Assembly (NCBI GenBank): GCA_023228945.1
Contig: JALOAI010000004.1
Location: 134,863-198,862 of the forward strand
Source of the DNA: Pigmentiphaga sp.
Lineage (GTDB): Bacteria > Pseudomonadota > Gammaproteobacteria > Burkholderiales > Burkholderiaceae_B
Length of the DNA: 64,000 nt
Reading direction: 5' to 3'
Below, in pieces: positions 1 through 8,609 of the stretch. Made by a program: the position numbers and the translations under genes. The first letter of the stretch is position 1. Every line of letters begins with the position of its first letter. The notes below the pieces were generated by a model, which saw nothing but the letters and a program-made list of their open reading frames with translations, was not told the origin of the DNA and ran no database searches.

Positions 1-1
1 C

Positions 2-2701
2 GCCGATGGCGAGCCAACCGGGGCGCTGTATGGCGTGATCAACATGATGCGGCGCCTGGCGCTCGATCATACGGCAGACTGGCTCGCCTGCGTGTTCGAC
101 GCCCGCGGGCCCACCTTCCGCGACGAACTGTATCCCGACTACAAAGCCAACCGCGACGCGATGCCCGACGACCTCGCGCGGCAGATCGAACCCATCCACG
201 CCGCCATCCGGGCAATGGGCTGGCCGGTGATCAGTATCGCCGGCGTCGAGGCCGACGACATCATCGGCACCCTGGCCGTGCAGGCCACCGCGCGTGGCGT
301 GCACACCATCATCTCCACTGGCGACAAGGATCTCGCTCAATTGGTCGATGGCCACGTCAGCCTGATCAACACCATGAGCGGCGAACGCCTCGACGAAGAA
401 GGCGTGCGGGCCAAGTTCGGCGTGCCGCCCACGCGCATCGTCGATTACCTGATGCTGGTTGGCGACACCGCCGACAATGTGCCCGGCGTGCCCAAGGTCG
501 GCCCCAAAACCGCCGCCAAATGGCTGGGCCAGTACGACTCGCTCGACAACCTGGTGGCCCACGCCGCCGAGATCAAGGGCGTGGCGGGGCAGAACCTGCG
601 CGACGCGATCGAGCGCTTCGAGCTTTCGCGCACCCTGATCACGGTGAAGACCGACTGCGACCTCGACGGCCATCTGGACGACTTCGAAGATCTTCGCCCC
701 AAGCCGGTGGATACCGAAACCCTGGTCGGCTTGTACGAGCGCTTTGGCTTTCGGTCGTGGCTGCGCGAGGTCACCGGCGACACCGAGCGGATCCCCGAAA
801 AGGACGCCCGCATACAACGGCCCGCGGGCAGCGCCATCCAGGCCGCCGGCGAGGTTGGCCAGGCCCAGCCGGAGGGCCTCGCGGTAGCCGACGTCCGGTA
901 CGACACGGTGGCCGATTGGGAAACCTTCGACGATTGGCTCGAGCGCCTGCGAGCGGCCGAACTGGTGGCGATCGATACCGAAACCGCCGGCGGCCTGGGC
1001 GCCATGCAGATGCGCCTGGTCGGCATCTCGCTGGCCACCGAGCCCGGCCGCGGCTGCTATATCCCGCTCGCTCATCGCTATGCCGGGCTCGCCCAGGACG
1101 CCCAGTTGCCCATGGCTGAAGTGCTCGAACGCCTGCGGCCGTGGCTGGAAGACGACAACGCCGCCAAGCTGCTGCATCACGCCAAGTTCGATACCCACGC
1201 CTTCGCCAACGCCGGGATCGCCCTGCGCGGCATACGGCACGACACGATGCTGCAGGCTTATGTGCTGGAGTCGCACAAGAGCGTGGGCCTGAACGAGCTC
1301 GCCGAGCGCTGGTTGGGCCGGCGCGGCGTCAGCTACCAGGATCTATGCGGCAAGGGCGCCTCGCAGATCGGCTTCGATGAAGTGGCCATCGAAACCGCCG
1401 CGCACTATGCGGCTGAAGACGCCGATTTCACCCTGCAACTGCATCGGGTGCTGTTGCCGCAGGTCGAGGCCGAGGCCGGACTCGAACGCATCTACCGGCT
1501 CGAGATCCAGGTATCGCGTGTGCTGGCCATCATGGAACGCCACGGCGTGCGGCTCGACGGCGATGTCCTGCGCCGGCAAAGCCAGGAGCTGGGCGCGCAC
1601 CTGGCGGCCCTGGAAGCCAAGGCCTACGAGCTCGCCGGCCAGCCGTTCAACCTCAACTCGCCCAAGCAACTGGGCCAGATCCTGTTCGAACAAATGGGCC
1701 TGCCGGTGGTGCGCAAAACAGCCAGCGGAGCGCCGTCCACCGACGAAGAAGTGCTCACCCGGCTGGCGCAGGATTATCCCCTGCCGCAGACGCTGCTCGA
1801 ATACCGGAGCCTGGCCAAGCTCAAGTCCACCTATACCGACAAATTGCCGCGCATGATCTGCGAGCAAACCGGCCGGCTGCACACCTCGTACGCGCAGGCC
1901 GCCGTGGTCACCGGCCGCCTGGCGTCGAGCGAACCCAATCTGCAGAACATCCCGGTGCGCACGCCGGAAGGACGCCATGTACGCACGGCATTCGTCGCCG
2001 CACCGGGCTTCGTGATGATGTCGGCCGACTATTCGCAGATCGAACTGCGGGTGATGGCCCATGTGGCCGACGAAGCCAATCTGCAGGCCGCCTTCGCCCG
2101 GGGCGAGGATATCCACCGGGCCACCGCCTCCGAGGTGTTCGGCGTGGCGCTCGACGAGGTGAACGCCGAGCAGCGGCGGGCCGCCAAGGCCATCAACTTC
2201 GGCCTGATGTACGGCATGGGGCCGTTCGGCCTGGCCGCCAACCTGGGCATCACCCGCGACGCGGCCCAGGTGTACATCGACCGCTACTTTGCCCGCTATC
2301 CCGGCGTGGCGCAGTATATGGAGAGCATTCGCAGCCAGGCGCGAGAGCTGGGCTACGTCGAAACCGTGTTCGGCCGCCGCCTGTGGCTGCCCGAAATCCG
2401 CGGCGGCAGCGGCCCTCGCCGTCAGGCGGCCGAGCGCGCCGCCATCAACGCGCCGATGCAAGGCACGGCCGCCGACCTCATCAAGATGGCCATGGTGGCG
2501 GTGCAGGATTGGCTGGAGGCCGGTGCGCGCCAAAGCCGCTTGATCCTGCAGGTGCACGATGAGCTCGTGCTCGAGGTGGCCGAGGCCGAGTTGGAGGAAG
2601 TCCGCGTGAAGCTGCCCGAGCTCATGTGCCAGGTGGCCACGCTGCGCGTGCCGTTGATGGCCGAAGTGGGCGTGGGTCCCAACTGGGAGCGCGCGCACTG
2701 A
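2..2701 (+). CDS. polA: DNA polymerase I (5' end outside window)
   Basis: DNA polymerase I, for repair synthesis and Okazaki-fragment maturation. The frame is open from base 2, and the residues ADGEPTGALYGVINMM before the first in-window start-like GTG (35) are typical internal PolA N-terminal sequence, so about 20 codons lie to the left. All three domains are visible in order. The 5'-nuclease has EADDIIGTLA, STGDKDLAQLV and GDTADNVPGVPKVG. The 3'-5' exonuclease is intact (AIDTETAG near base 970, AAEDADFT near 1415). The polymerase has motif A SADYSQIELRVMAHV, motif B RRAAKAINFGLMYG and motif C QVHDELVLEV. It ends 80 bases before the next gene on the same strand. Only the missing 5' end is unusual. 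Confidence 0.97.
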   Translation, partial: ADGEPTGALYGVINMMRRLALDHTADWLACVFDARGPTFRDELYPDYKANRDAMPDDLARQIEPIHAAIRAMGWPVISIAGVEADDIIGTLAVQATARGVHTIISTGDKDLAQLVDGHVSLINTMSGERLDEEGVRAKFGVPPTRIVDYLMLVGDTADNVPGVPKVGPKTAAKWLGQYDSLDNLVAHAAEIKGVAGQNLRDAIERFELSRTLITVKTDCDLDGHLDDFEDLRPKPVDTETLVGLYERFGFRSWLREVTGDTERIPEKDARIQRPAGSAIQAAGEVGQAQPEGLAVADVRYDTVADWETFDDWLERLRAAELVAIDTETAGGLGAMQMRLVGISLATEPGRGCYIPLAHRYAGLAQDAQLPMAEVLERLRPWLEDDNAAKLLHHAKFDTHAFANAGIALRGIRHDTMLQAYVLESHKSVGLNELAERWLGRRGVSYQDLCGKGASQIGFDEVAIETAAHYAAEDADFTLQLHRVLLPQVEAEAGLERIYRLEIQVSRVLAIMERHGVRLDGDVLRRQSQELGAHLAALEAKAYELAGQPFNLNSPKQLGQILFEQMGLPVVRKTASGAPSTDEEVLTRLAQDYPLPQTLLEYRSLAKLKSTYTDKLPRMICEQTGRLHTSYAQAAVVTGRLASSEPNLQNIPVRTPEGRHVRTAFVAAPGFVMMSADYSQIELRVMAHVADEANLQAAFARGEDIHRATASEVFGVALDEVNAEQRRAAKAINFGLMYGMGPFGLAANLGITRDAAQVYIDRYFARYPGVAQYMESIRSQARELGYVETVFGRRLWLPEIRGGSGPRRQAAERAAINAPMQGTAADLIKMAMVAVQDWLEAGARQSRLILQVHDELVLEVAEAELEEVRVKLPELMCQVATLRVPLMAEVGVGPNWERAH

Positions 2702-2781
2702 GGAAGGGGCGGAGTCCGGCGAGACTGCTGGCCATTGGGTTATCGTTGATCTTGGTTTTGAACTTTTCAGGAGACATCGTC

Positions 2782-3573
2782 ATGAGTTTTGCCCCCGCCG
2801 CCGGACAACCGACCGACAACACTATCCACACGCCCGCCGATGGCCTGCGTAGCGGTGATGTCACCATCGCCGCGGGCAACGAATCACTGCCCGCCTACTA
2901 TGCCGCGCCCGCCGACGGCAGCGAGCTGCCGGTGGTGCTGGTGGTGCAGGAGATCTTCGGCGTTCATGAGCACATCAAGGATATCTGCCGCCGGCTGGCC
3001 CGCGAAGGCTACCTGGCCGTAGCGCCCGAGCTGTACTTCCGCCAGGGCGATGCCTCACGCTACGACGACATCCCCACGCTGTTCGCCGAGCTGGTGAGCA
3101 AGGTGCCCGACGCCCAGGTACTGGCCGATCTCGATGCCGCCGCCGCCTGGGCCCGCTCGCAGGGCGGCAGTGCCAGCCAGTTGGCGATCACCGGCTTCTG
3201 CTGGGGCGGCCGCATCACCTGGCTGTATGCCGCGCACAACCCCGGCGTCAAAACCGGCGTGGCCTGGTACGGCCGCTTGGCGGGAGACACCGACCCCCTG
3301 CATCCGCGGCACCCGACCGATGTCGCCGGGGCGCTGCATGCGCCCGTGCTGGGCCTGTATGGCGGCCAGGACACCGGCATTCCGCTTGAAGCCGTCGACG
3401 CGATGCGAACGGCCCTGGCCCAGGGAGGCGCGGCCGCGAAACAGTCGGAGATCCACGTGTATCCCGACGCGCCGCATGCCTTTTATGCCGATTACCGGCC
3501 CAGCTATCGAGCCGCCGAGGCCGCGGATGGCTGGCAGCGCATGCTGGCCTGGTTCCGCCGGCATCTGGGCTGA
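2782..3573 (+). CDS. dienelactone hydrolase family protein
   Basis: An alpha/beta hydrolase of the dienelactone hydrolase (carboxymethylenebutenolidase) family, 263 residues. The ATG at 2782 is chosen because CAGGAG lies 8 bases upstream and the homologous sequence (MSFAPAAGQ) begins there; the frame stays open further upstream into polA. The nucleophile motif is GFCWGG, with Cys in place of the Ser of ordinary hydrolases, as in true DLHs. The acid/base positions are in YGGQDTGIP and PDAPHAFYADY, and VVQEIFGVHEHIKD is the conserved N-terminal family motif. Substrate is unknown: no chlorocatechol or ring-cleavage genes lie nearby, so it is probably a general ester or lactone hydrolase. There is no signal peptide, so it is cytoplasmic. 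Confidence 0.88.
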   Translation: MSFAPAAGQPTDNTIHTPADGLRSGDVTIAAGNESLPAYYAAPADGSELPVVLVVQEIFGVHEHIKDICRRLAREGYLAVAPELYFRQGDASRYDDIPTLFAELVSKVPDAQVLADLDAAAAWARSQGGSASQLAITGFCWGGRITWLYAAHNPGVKTGVAWYGRLAGDTDPLHPRHPTDVAGALHAPVLGLYGGQDTGIPLEAVDAMRTALAQGGAAAKQSEIHVYPDAPHAFYADYRPSYRAAEAADGWQRMLAWFRRHLG

Positions 3574-3644
3574 TCCTGCCGTTACCGACGCGCCGGCAGC
3601 CATCTGCCGCGCGTCGGCGTGGCACGCGAGCGGCGGCTCCAGCG

Positions 3645-4499
3645 CTACAGCTTGTGGTTGCCGCGCATCGTGCACCACACCGACAGCAGGCTGGCCCCCA
3701 CGATGAGCCCCATGCCGGCGGCGGCCATGGCATCGGGGCGGTCGCCCCACAGCAGGAACCCCAGGACCGAGGCGACGATGATGATGGTGTACTGCAAGGC
3801 CGCCGACAACAGGGCGGAGCCGGCGCCAAAGGCGCGGGTCAGGGCCAATTGGCCGCCCAGGCCCGTCAGGCCCAGCACGGCCAGGGCCAGCCAGCCCCGC
3901 AACGAGGGCATATGCCAGCCCTGGACGAGCAGCACCAGGGCGCCGCTCAGGCAGGTGCAGACCGAAAAATACAAGACCACTCGCCATGCGGGCTCGCCCA
4001 GGCGGCCCAGCGAGCGGATCTGCAATTGCGATAACGCGCCGCATGCCCCGGCGCCCAAGCCGCAGAGCGCGGCCAGCCATTGTTCGGGATTGATGGCGGG
4101 GCGCAGCACGGCCAGCACGCCGGCAAAGCCCAGCGCCACCGCGAAGATGCGCAGACCGTCGCGCCGCGCGCCGCCCCAGCCGAGCATATAGCCCGCAATG
4201 AAGAGCGGGGCGGTGTAGGTGAGCGTGGTGGCGGTGGCCAGCGGCAGCTGCGAGACGGCATAGAAGCCCAGCCACATGGCGCCGGTGCCGGAAACGTTGC
4301 GCCAGAAATGAGGCCGCCAGCGCAGCGGACGCAGCGACAGCCCGCTGGCGCGTGCCCAGAATAGCAGCAGGGCGACGGAAGGCAGGCCACGCATCAGGAT
4401 GATCTCGGCCAGCGTGACGTGATACTCGGAGGCCATTTTGATGCTCGCGCCCATGATGCCGAACATCAGGGTCGAAGCCAACATCCAGAGGGCTTGCAT
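3645..4499 (-). CDS. EamA/DMT-family membrane transporter
   Basis: A 284-residue inner-membrane protein of the drug/metabolite transporter superfamily. It starts MQALWMLASTLMFGIMGASIKMAS, has about ten hydrophobic segments and shows the duplicated EamA layout (repeat halves roughly 1-140 and 150-280). Family members export small metabolites or amino acids; the substrate cannot be told from sequence. It lies just downstream of the minus-strand NadM-like gene (7-base gap), so the two are probably cotranscribed. It converges on the hydrolase at 2782-3573. Confidence 0.85.
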   Translation of the reverse strand: MQALWMLASTLMFGIMGASIKMASEYHVTLAEIILMRGLPSVALLLFWARASGLSLRPLRWRPHFWRNVSGTGAMWLGFYAVSQLPLATATTLTYTAPLFIAGYMLGWGGARRDGLRIFAVALGFAGVLAVLRPAINPEQWLAALCGLGAGACGALSQLQIRSLGRLGEPAWRVVLYFSVCTCLSGALVLLVQGWHMPSLRGWLALAVLGLTGLGGQLALTRAFGAGSALLSAALQYTIIIVASVLGFLLWGDRPDAMAAAGMGLIVGASLLSVWCTMRGNHKL

Positions 4500-4506
4500 C
4501 GTACGG

Positions 4507-5550
4507 CTACCAGGAAAGGGGGATGAGCGGGTCGTCGCGCAAAGGTTCGAGGAAATGCGCCAGGATCAGGGCGTGGTCGTCATGCAGCCGGCCCACCAGG
4601 GCCGGTAGCCGGTCCCGCGCCACCCAGCGGGCCTGTGAGGCATCGTCGCCCGCCCGTGGCGTGGGCGGCCGGGCGGCTTCCAGGACGAAGTGATACGCAT
4701 GGGTGATCACCCGTCCGCGTTGGCTGCGCCAGGGAGCGTCGAAAACCGCGCTGCCGCGGGGCGTCTCGTTTCCGAGGTCGAGGCCGGTTTCCTCGGCGAG
4801 TTCGCGGCGGGCCGACTGCAATAAGGTCTCGTCGACGTCGATGAAGCCGCCGGGCAGGGCATAAAGATCACGCCCGGGCGCCCGGGCCCGTTGAATCAGC
4901 AGTACATGGCCGGCACATTCGATCACGCAATCCACCGTCACCTTGGTGACGGGGTAGGGCGCGGTCGACCACGCCAGGCGATCCTGCTCCAGGGCCTGCC
5001 ATTCTTCGCGCAGCCGGCCGCATTGCATGCCCTCCAGCCACTGCGCCAACCAGGCCTCGGCATCCGGTGTGGCGGCGCCGGGCGGCGGCAGGGCGGGAGG
5101 AGGCCCGGCCACCAGGGCCGATCGGCGCCAGGCCGCGGCGGCGTCAGAGTGAGGATAGGGCAGCGCCACGGCGCCGGCCCTGGCGGCGGGCGGCAGCCCC
5201 GGCTCGGCCTGCACCGCGAGGCGGGGCGCGGCGCCGCCGGCCGGCTCCAGCGCCGCGAGCACGGCTTGCCAGTCGGCGCCCGGCGGATAGGTTTCGCGCA
5301 GGGCATAGAGGGCGATGCGCGGCCGCTGGCCGGCGGAAATCGAGAGGCGCAGGAGCTCGGCCCGTTGCTCCAGCGAGAACGGATGGCGTACGCTTGGGGC
5401 CTGCGTGGCGCCGGCCAGCACCAGGGCCACGCGAGGCGCCTGCTGCAACGCCGAGTCCAGGGCCAACTGGTGGGCATGCAGCCAGGGCTGGAATGTCCCG
5501 ATCTGTACGACAATATCGAATGGATAGGCGTCGAGCGGGTCAAGATTCAC
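4507..5550 (-). CDS. NadM-like nucleotidyltransferase/Nudix hydrolase fusion
   Basis: A two-domain protein of about 347 residues. The N-terminal half resembles the nicotinamide-nucleotide adenylyltransferase of NadM (FDIVVQIGTFQPWLHAH). The C-terminal half is a Nudix hydrolase with a complete Nudix box (GGFIDVDETLLQSARREL, then AEETGL). NadM-Nudix fusions couple NAD synthesis to ADP-ribose recycling. The GTG at 5550 is preferred: GGAG lies 6 bases upstream, it gives the family's usual length, and it avoids overlapping yacG, whereas the open frame runs on to 5742. The nucleotide-binding motif is degenerate: the family's HxGH reads LHAH here. No ISxTxxR-type motif is obvious before the linker at about residues 175-200. 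The Nudix activity looks safe; the adenylyltransferase may be weakened. Confidence 0.78.
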   Translation of the reverse strand: MNLDPLDAYPFDIVVQIGTFQPWLHAHQLALDSALQQAPRVALVLAGATQAPSVRHPFSLEQRAELLRLSISAGQRPRIALYALRETYPPGADWQAVLAALEPAGGAAPRLAVQAEPGLPPAARAGAVALPYPHSDAAAAWRRSALVAGPPPALPPPGAATPDAEAWLAQWLEGMQCGRLREEWQALEQDRLAWSTAPYPVTKVTVDCVIECAGHVLLIQRARAPGRDLYALPGGFIDVDETLLQSARRELAEETGLDLGNETPRGSAVFDAPWRSQRGRVITHAYHFVLEAARPPTPRAGDDASQARWVARDRLPALVGRLHDDHALILAHFLEPLRDDPLIPLSW

Positions 5551-5589
5551 GATTGGCTCCCGGCGCCAAGGACGAGCGAGGAAAACTGC

Positions 5590-5787
5590 ATGGTTCGTAT
5601 TGTGAAATGTCCCACCTGCCGGCGCGATGTGCCATGGCGGGATGATAGCCTTTATAAGCCCTTCTGTTCGGAGCGCTGCAAGCAGATCGACCTCGGCGCC
5701 TGGGCCGCCGAACGCTTTGTCATTCCCGGCGAGCCGGCGCACCTGCCCGAAGAATCCGATCCCTGGAAGTCGCGCGACGAACGCTGA
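5590..5787 (+). CDS. yacG: YacG, zinc-binding DNA gyrase inhibitor
   Basis: A 65-residue zinc protein of the YacG family, which in E. coli binds GyrB and inhibits gyrase. The four-Cys zinc site is clear: CPTC near residue 7, then FCSERCKQID, followed by the family motif DLGAWAAERFVIPGEP. The ATG at 5590 follows a purine-rich GCGAGGAAAA. It is divergent from the NadM-like gene with only about 39 bases between the chosen starts. yacG usually sits with coaE/zapD/pilD genes; these are not visible here. Confidence 0.92.
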   Translation: MVRIVKCPTCRRDVPWRDDSLYKPFCSERCKQIDLGAWAAERFVIPGEPAHLPEESDPWKSRDER

Positions 5788-5857
5788 TCACGCGCCAGGC
5801 ATCGTCATTCAGGGCACGGCGGGAAGGGCGTTCGATTCGGTCGCGGGCTGCTGCGCG

Positions 5858-6244
5858 TCAGCGGCGGGCGTCGTCGGAGCGGTGCTCGCCGTTGCCGTCG
5901 AAATCGTGCCGCTCGTATACCTTTTCCGCCGCGTCCAGCACCGTGGCCTCGGCCAGCGGCGCACCCGACAAATACGCGGCGCGGCCCAGCGTATGGGCGG
6001 CGATGGTCACTGTGGCGAACAAAAAGAAAATCCCGGCCAGCGCCGTCAGCAGGGCGCCCCAGGTGCCGGCCGCCAGCGCGGCGCCCAGCAACAGGCTGCC
6101 GGCGCCCACCACGCCCGCCTTGGTGGCGGCATGCATGCGGGTGTAGGCGTCCGGAAACCGGATCATGCCCAGGGCGGCGCTGAAGATGATGAAGGCGCCC
6201 ACCACCAGGAAGCAGGCGGCGGCGATATGGCGCAAGGTTTCCAT
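5858..6244 (-). CDS. phaG: monovalent cation/H+ antiporter subunit G
   Basis: The last subunit of the Pha/Mrp/Mnh antiporter complex, 128 residues. It has three hydrophobic helices and the family core MIRFPDAYTRMHAATKAGVVGAG. The charged C-terminal tail (AEKVYERHDFDGNGEHRSDDARR) is cytoplasmic-looking. Fifteen bases separate it from phaF. Subunits A-G assemble into one large membrane complex that exchanges Na+ or K+ for H+, supporting pH and salt homeostasis. The symbol pha is used rather than mrp or mnh because of the proteobacterial context; which cation is moved cannot be read from sequence. Confidence 0.9.
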   Translation of the reverse strand: METLRHIAAACFLVVGAFIIFSAALGMIRFPDAYTRMHAATKAGVVGAGSLLLGAALAAGTWGALLTALAGIFFLFATVTIAAHTLGRAAYLSGAPLAEATVLDAAEKVYERHDFDGNGEHRSDDARR

Positions 6245-6259
6245 GGGTGTCTCCCGGGT

Positions 6260-6634
6260 TCAGCGAGGAGGTTGCGCGGTTCGGCGGGAATCGCCGGCGG
6301 CCGTGCCGGACGTCTCCGGTCCGGTATCGCGGGCGATGGCGTCGCTGGCGTTGGAGCGGCCCTCGGGTATCCGGGCGCGTTCGAGCAGGCTGGCAAACGC
6401 GACCGCTCCCAGAAAGCCGAACAGCGCGATGCCCACCGCAATGTCGAGGTAGGCCGCCTGGCCGCCGAGGGTGGCGGCCACGGCGGCGATGGCGATGCCG
6501 AGCAGGCCGAGAAGATCGGTGGCGATGGCGCGATCGGCGGAACTCGGCCCGGCCAAGAGGCGCCAGGCCACCATGGCGACGGCGGGAACCAGCAGGATGG
6601 CGGCGAATACGCCGGCCCAGAACACGAGAGTCAT
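6260..6634 (-). CDS. phaF: monovalent cation/H+ antiporter subunit F
   Basis: PhaF/MnhF subunit, 124 residues, with three transmembrane helices and the typical LLAGPSSADRAIATDLLG segment after helix 1. The ATG at 6634 overlaps the phaE stop as ATGA, indicating translational coupling; the frame is open further upstream but that sequence is phaE. The C-terminal 35 residues (ERARIPEGRSNASD onward) are polar, proline/threonine-rich and longer than is usual for this small subunit. Confidence 0.9.
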   Translation of the reverse strand: MTLVFWAGVFAAILLVPAVAMVAWRLLAGPSSADRAIATDLLGLLGIAIAAVAATLGGQAAYLDIAVGIALFGFLGAVAFASLLERARIPEGRSNASDAIARDTGPETSGTAAGDSRRTAQPPR

Positions 6635-7104
6635 GGCCACACCTTGGGGATGTGAGTCTCGAGCGACGCCTTTATGTCGCGTACCGCCGCGTCTGGATCG
6701 TCGACGTCCAGCGCGTGGACATAGAGCAGGCGGCAATCGTCGGAGACGTCCAGCGTGGTGGTGCCCGGCGTGAGCGTGATCATGTTGGCGAAGGTGGTAA
6801 TGCCCACGGGCGAGGTTTCATCCACGGGCACGGCCAGGATCGCCGGGTGGACGGTGCCGCGCGGCGCGTAGACCATGCGTAGCGTGACCCAGGTTGCCTT
6901 GAACAACTCGCGCAGCAGGGTAACGGCAATCAGCAGCCAGGCGGGCGTCACGCGCAGCACGTGAATCAGGCCGCGCCACGTGACGCGCCTTCGGGTCGCG
7001 GCCGCGGCTTTGCCGCTTTTCGGGCGAGCCGCCGGCGTCGAGCCGGGCTGGCGGGGTTGGTCGTCGTCACGAACGAGGGGTTTTCCGTTGGACGGTGGGG
7101 TCAT
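6631..7104 (-). CDS. phaE: monovalent cation/H+ antiporter subunit E
   Basis: PhaE/MnhE subunit, 157 residues. After a charged N-terminal region of about 45 residues (VRDDDQPRQPGSTPAARPKSG) come a hydrophobic stretch (TPAWLLIAVTLLRELFKA) and the conserved soluble part (FANMITLTPGTTTLDVS, then LYVHALDVDDPDA). The start at 7104 overlaps the phaD stop as ATGA, and its own stop overlaps the phaF start in the same way. The polar N-terminal extension replaces the short N-terminus of many MnhE proteins. Confidence 0.9.
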   Translation of the reverse strand: MTPPSNGKPLVRDDDQPRQPGSTPAARPKSGKAAAATRRRVTWRGLIHVLRVTPAWLLIAVTLLRELFKATWVTLRMVYAPRGTVHPAILAVPVDETSPVGITTFANMITLTPGTTTLDVSDDCRLLYVHALDVDDPDAAVRDIKASLETHIPKVWP

Positions 7105-8609
7105 GGCGCGGCTCCGGACGTCAGCACGGCCGCGATGTAGGCATCGCGGTCGAGCAACTGATTGGCGGCGTCGATCGAAAGACGGGCAAAAGGCTCGGTA
7201 TACAGACCGATGGTCAGGGTGATGGCGGCCAGCGCCACGATGGGCAGGTACATCGCCACGCGCTCGCCGCGACCCCAGTGCGCCTCCGGATGGGGCAGGG
7301 GCTCGGCCTTCCAGAAGGCTTCGTTCCAGATTTTGATCATGGAATACAGGGTAAGCAGGCCCACGACCAGGGCCGCTGCGGCCAGGATCCAGGCCTGGGC
7401 GTCGAGGCTGGCCCGGATCACCGCCAGTTTGCCCCAGAAGCCCGACAGCGGCGGGATGCCGGCCAGCGATAGGGCGGGAATCAGGAACAGCAGGCCCAGC
7501 AGCGGCGCCGTACGCCACAGCCCGCCCAGCCGCGCCAGCGCATAGCTGCCGCCGTGTTGGCGGATCGCGCCGGCCAGCAAGAACAGATTGGCCTTGACCA
7601 CGATGTGATGCACGATGTAGAGAATGCTCCCGGCGATGGCCAGCGGCGTCATCAGCGCCAGGCCGATCAGCATATAGCCGATCTGGCTGATGATGTGGAA
7701 CGACAGGATCTTGCGCACATCGTAATGAGCCGCCGCGCCCAGCACGCCGATCACCATGGTACCGATTGCGATCACGGTAAAGATCGGGCCCAGCCAGCCG
7801 GTATCGCCGCTGAACAGCAGCGTATACACACGCAGGATGGCATAGACGCCGACCTTGGTGAGCAGCGCCGCGAAGATCGCTACCACCGGCATCGAGGCGG
7901 TGTGGTACGACGCCGGCAGCCAGTTGAACAGCGGGAACACCGCCGCCTTGGCGCCGAAGGCCACCAGCAGCAGCAGCGCCACGGCCAGGACGGCGCCCCG
8001 GTTGTCGAGATCGGGAACCACGCGCGCCAGATCGGCCATGTTGAGCGTGCCGGTCATGCCGTAGAGCAGTGCGATCGAGGCCAGGAACAGCGTGGTGCCG
8101 ATGAGGTTCAGCATCACATAGCGGATGCCGCCATCGAGCTGCTCGCGGCTGCGGTCGAGCACCAGCAGGCCGAAGGAGGCGATCAGCATCACCTCGAACC
8201 AGACGTACAGGTTGAACAGGTCGCCGGTGACGAAAGAGCCGCACACGCCCAGCAGCAGGCTGTGATAGAGGGGATGGAAGCCGGCGCGGTCGCGTCCCGC
8301 ACGGCCCGGCCCCAGGGAGTAGATGCCAACGGCCAGCGCCATCAGGCCCGTGATCGCGAGCATGATGGCGGCGAAGATGTCGATCACCAGCGAAATGCCG
8401 AAGGGCGCGGGCCAGTCGCCCATTTGCGCCACCAGGATGGTGCCGTCGGCGGTGAGCAAAAGCAGGCGCAGGGCCACCAGCAGCAGCACGCCGGAAGCCG
8501 CCAGGCTGATCCACGGCTGCACGGCGGGGCGCCGCCAGAACAGTGCGCAGCTCGCGGCGGCGAACAGCGGGACCAGCAGCGGGGAGACGATCAGAACGTG
8601 GACGCTCAT
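7101..8609 (-). CDS. phaD: monovalent cation/H+ antiporter subunit D
   Basis: PhaD/MnhD, a 502-residue, roughly 14-helix subunit homologous to the NuoM/NuoN proton channels of complex I. Typical segments are YVWFEVMLIASFGLLVL, GAKAAVFPLFNWLPASYHT (the conserved Lys region), IGYMLIGLALM and LAGIPPLSGFWGKL. It is the D-type antiporter subunit that works with PhaA. The start overlaps the phaC stop as ATGA and the stop overlaps the phaE start, so the operon is tightly coupled. Confidence 0.95.
   Translation of the reverse strand: MSVHVLIVSPLLVPLFAAASCALFWRRPAVQPWISLAASGVLLLVALRLLLLTADGTILVAQMGDWPAPFGISLVIDIFAAIMLAITGLMALAVGIYSLGPGRAGRDRAGFHPLYHSLLLGVCGSFVTGDLFNLYVWFEVMLIASFGLLVLDRSREQLDGGIRYVMLNLIGTTLFLASIALLYGMTGTLNMADLARVVPDLDNRGAVLAVALLLLVAFGAKAAVFPLFNWLPASYHTASMPVVAIFAALLTKVGVYAILRVYTLLFSGDTGWLGPIFTVIAIGTMVIGVLGAAAHYDVRKILSFHIISQIGYMLIGLALMTPLAIAGSILYIVHHIVVKANLFLLAGAIRQHGGSYALARLGGLWRTAPLLGLLFLIPALSLAGIPPLSGFWGKLAVIRASLDAQAWILAAAALVVGLLTLYSMIKIWNEAFWKAEPLPHPEAHWGRGERVAMYLPIVALAAITLTIGLYTEPFARLSIDAANQLLDRDAYIAAVLTSGAAP

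Noticed and set aside
2626..2781. Extended N-terminus of the dienelactone hydrolase frame
   Set aside because: Overlaps the end of polA, has no family similarity, and a better ribosome-binding site precedes the ATG at 2782.
5551..5742. Extension of the NadM-like frame up to 5742
   Set aside because: It would cover nearly all of yacG on the opposite strand; the GTG at 5550 has a Shine-Dalgarno and gives the usual length.
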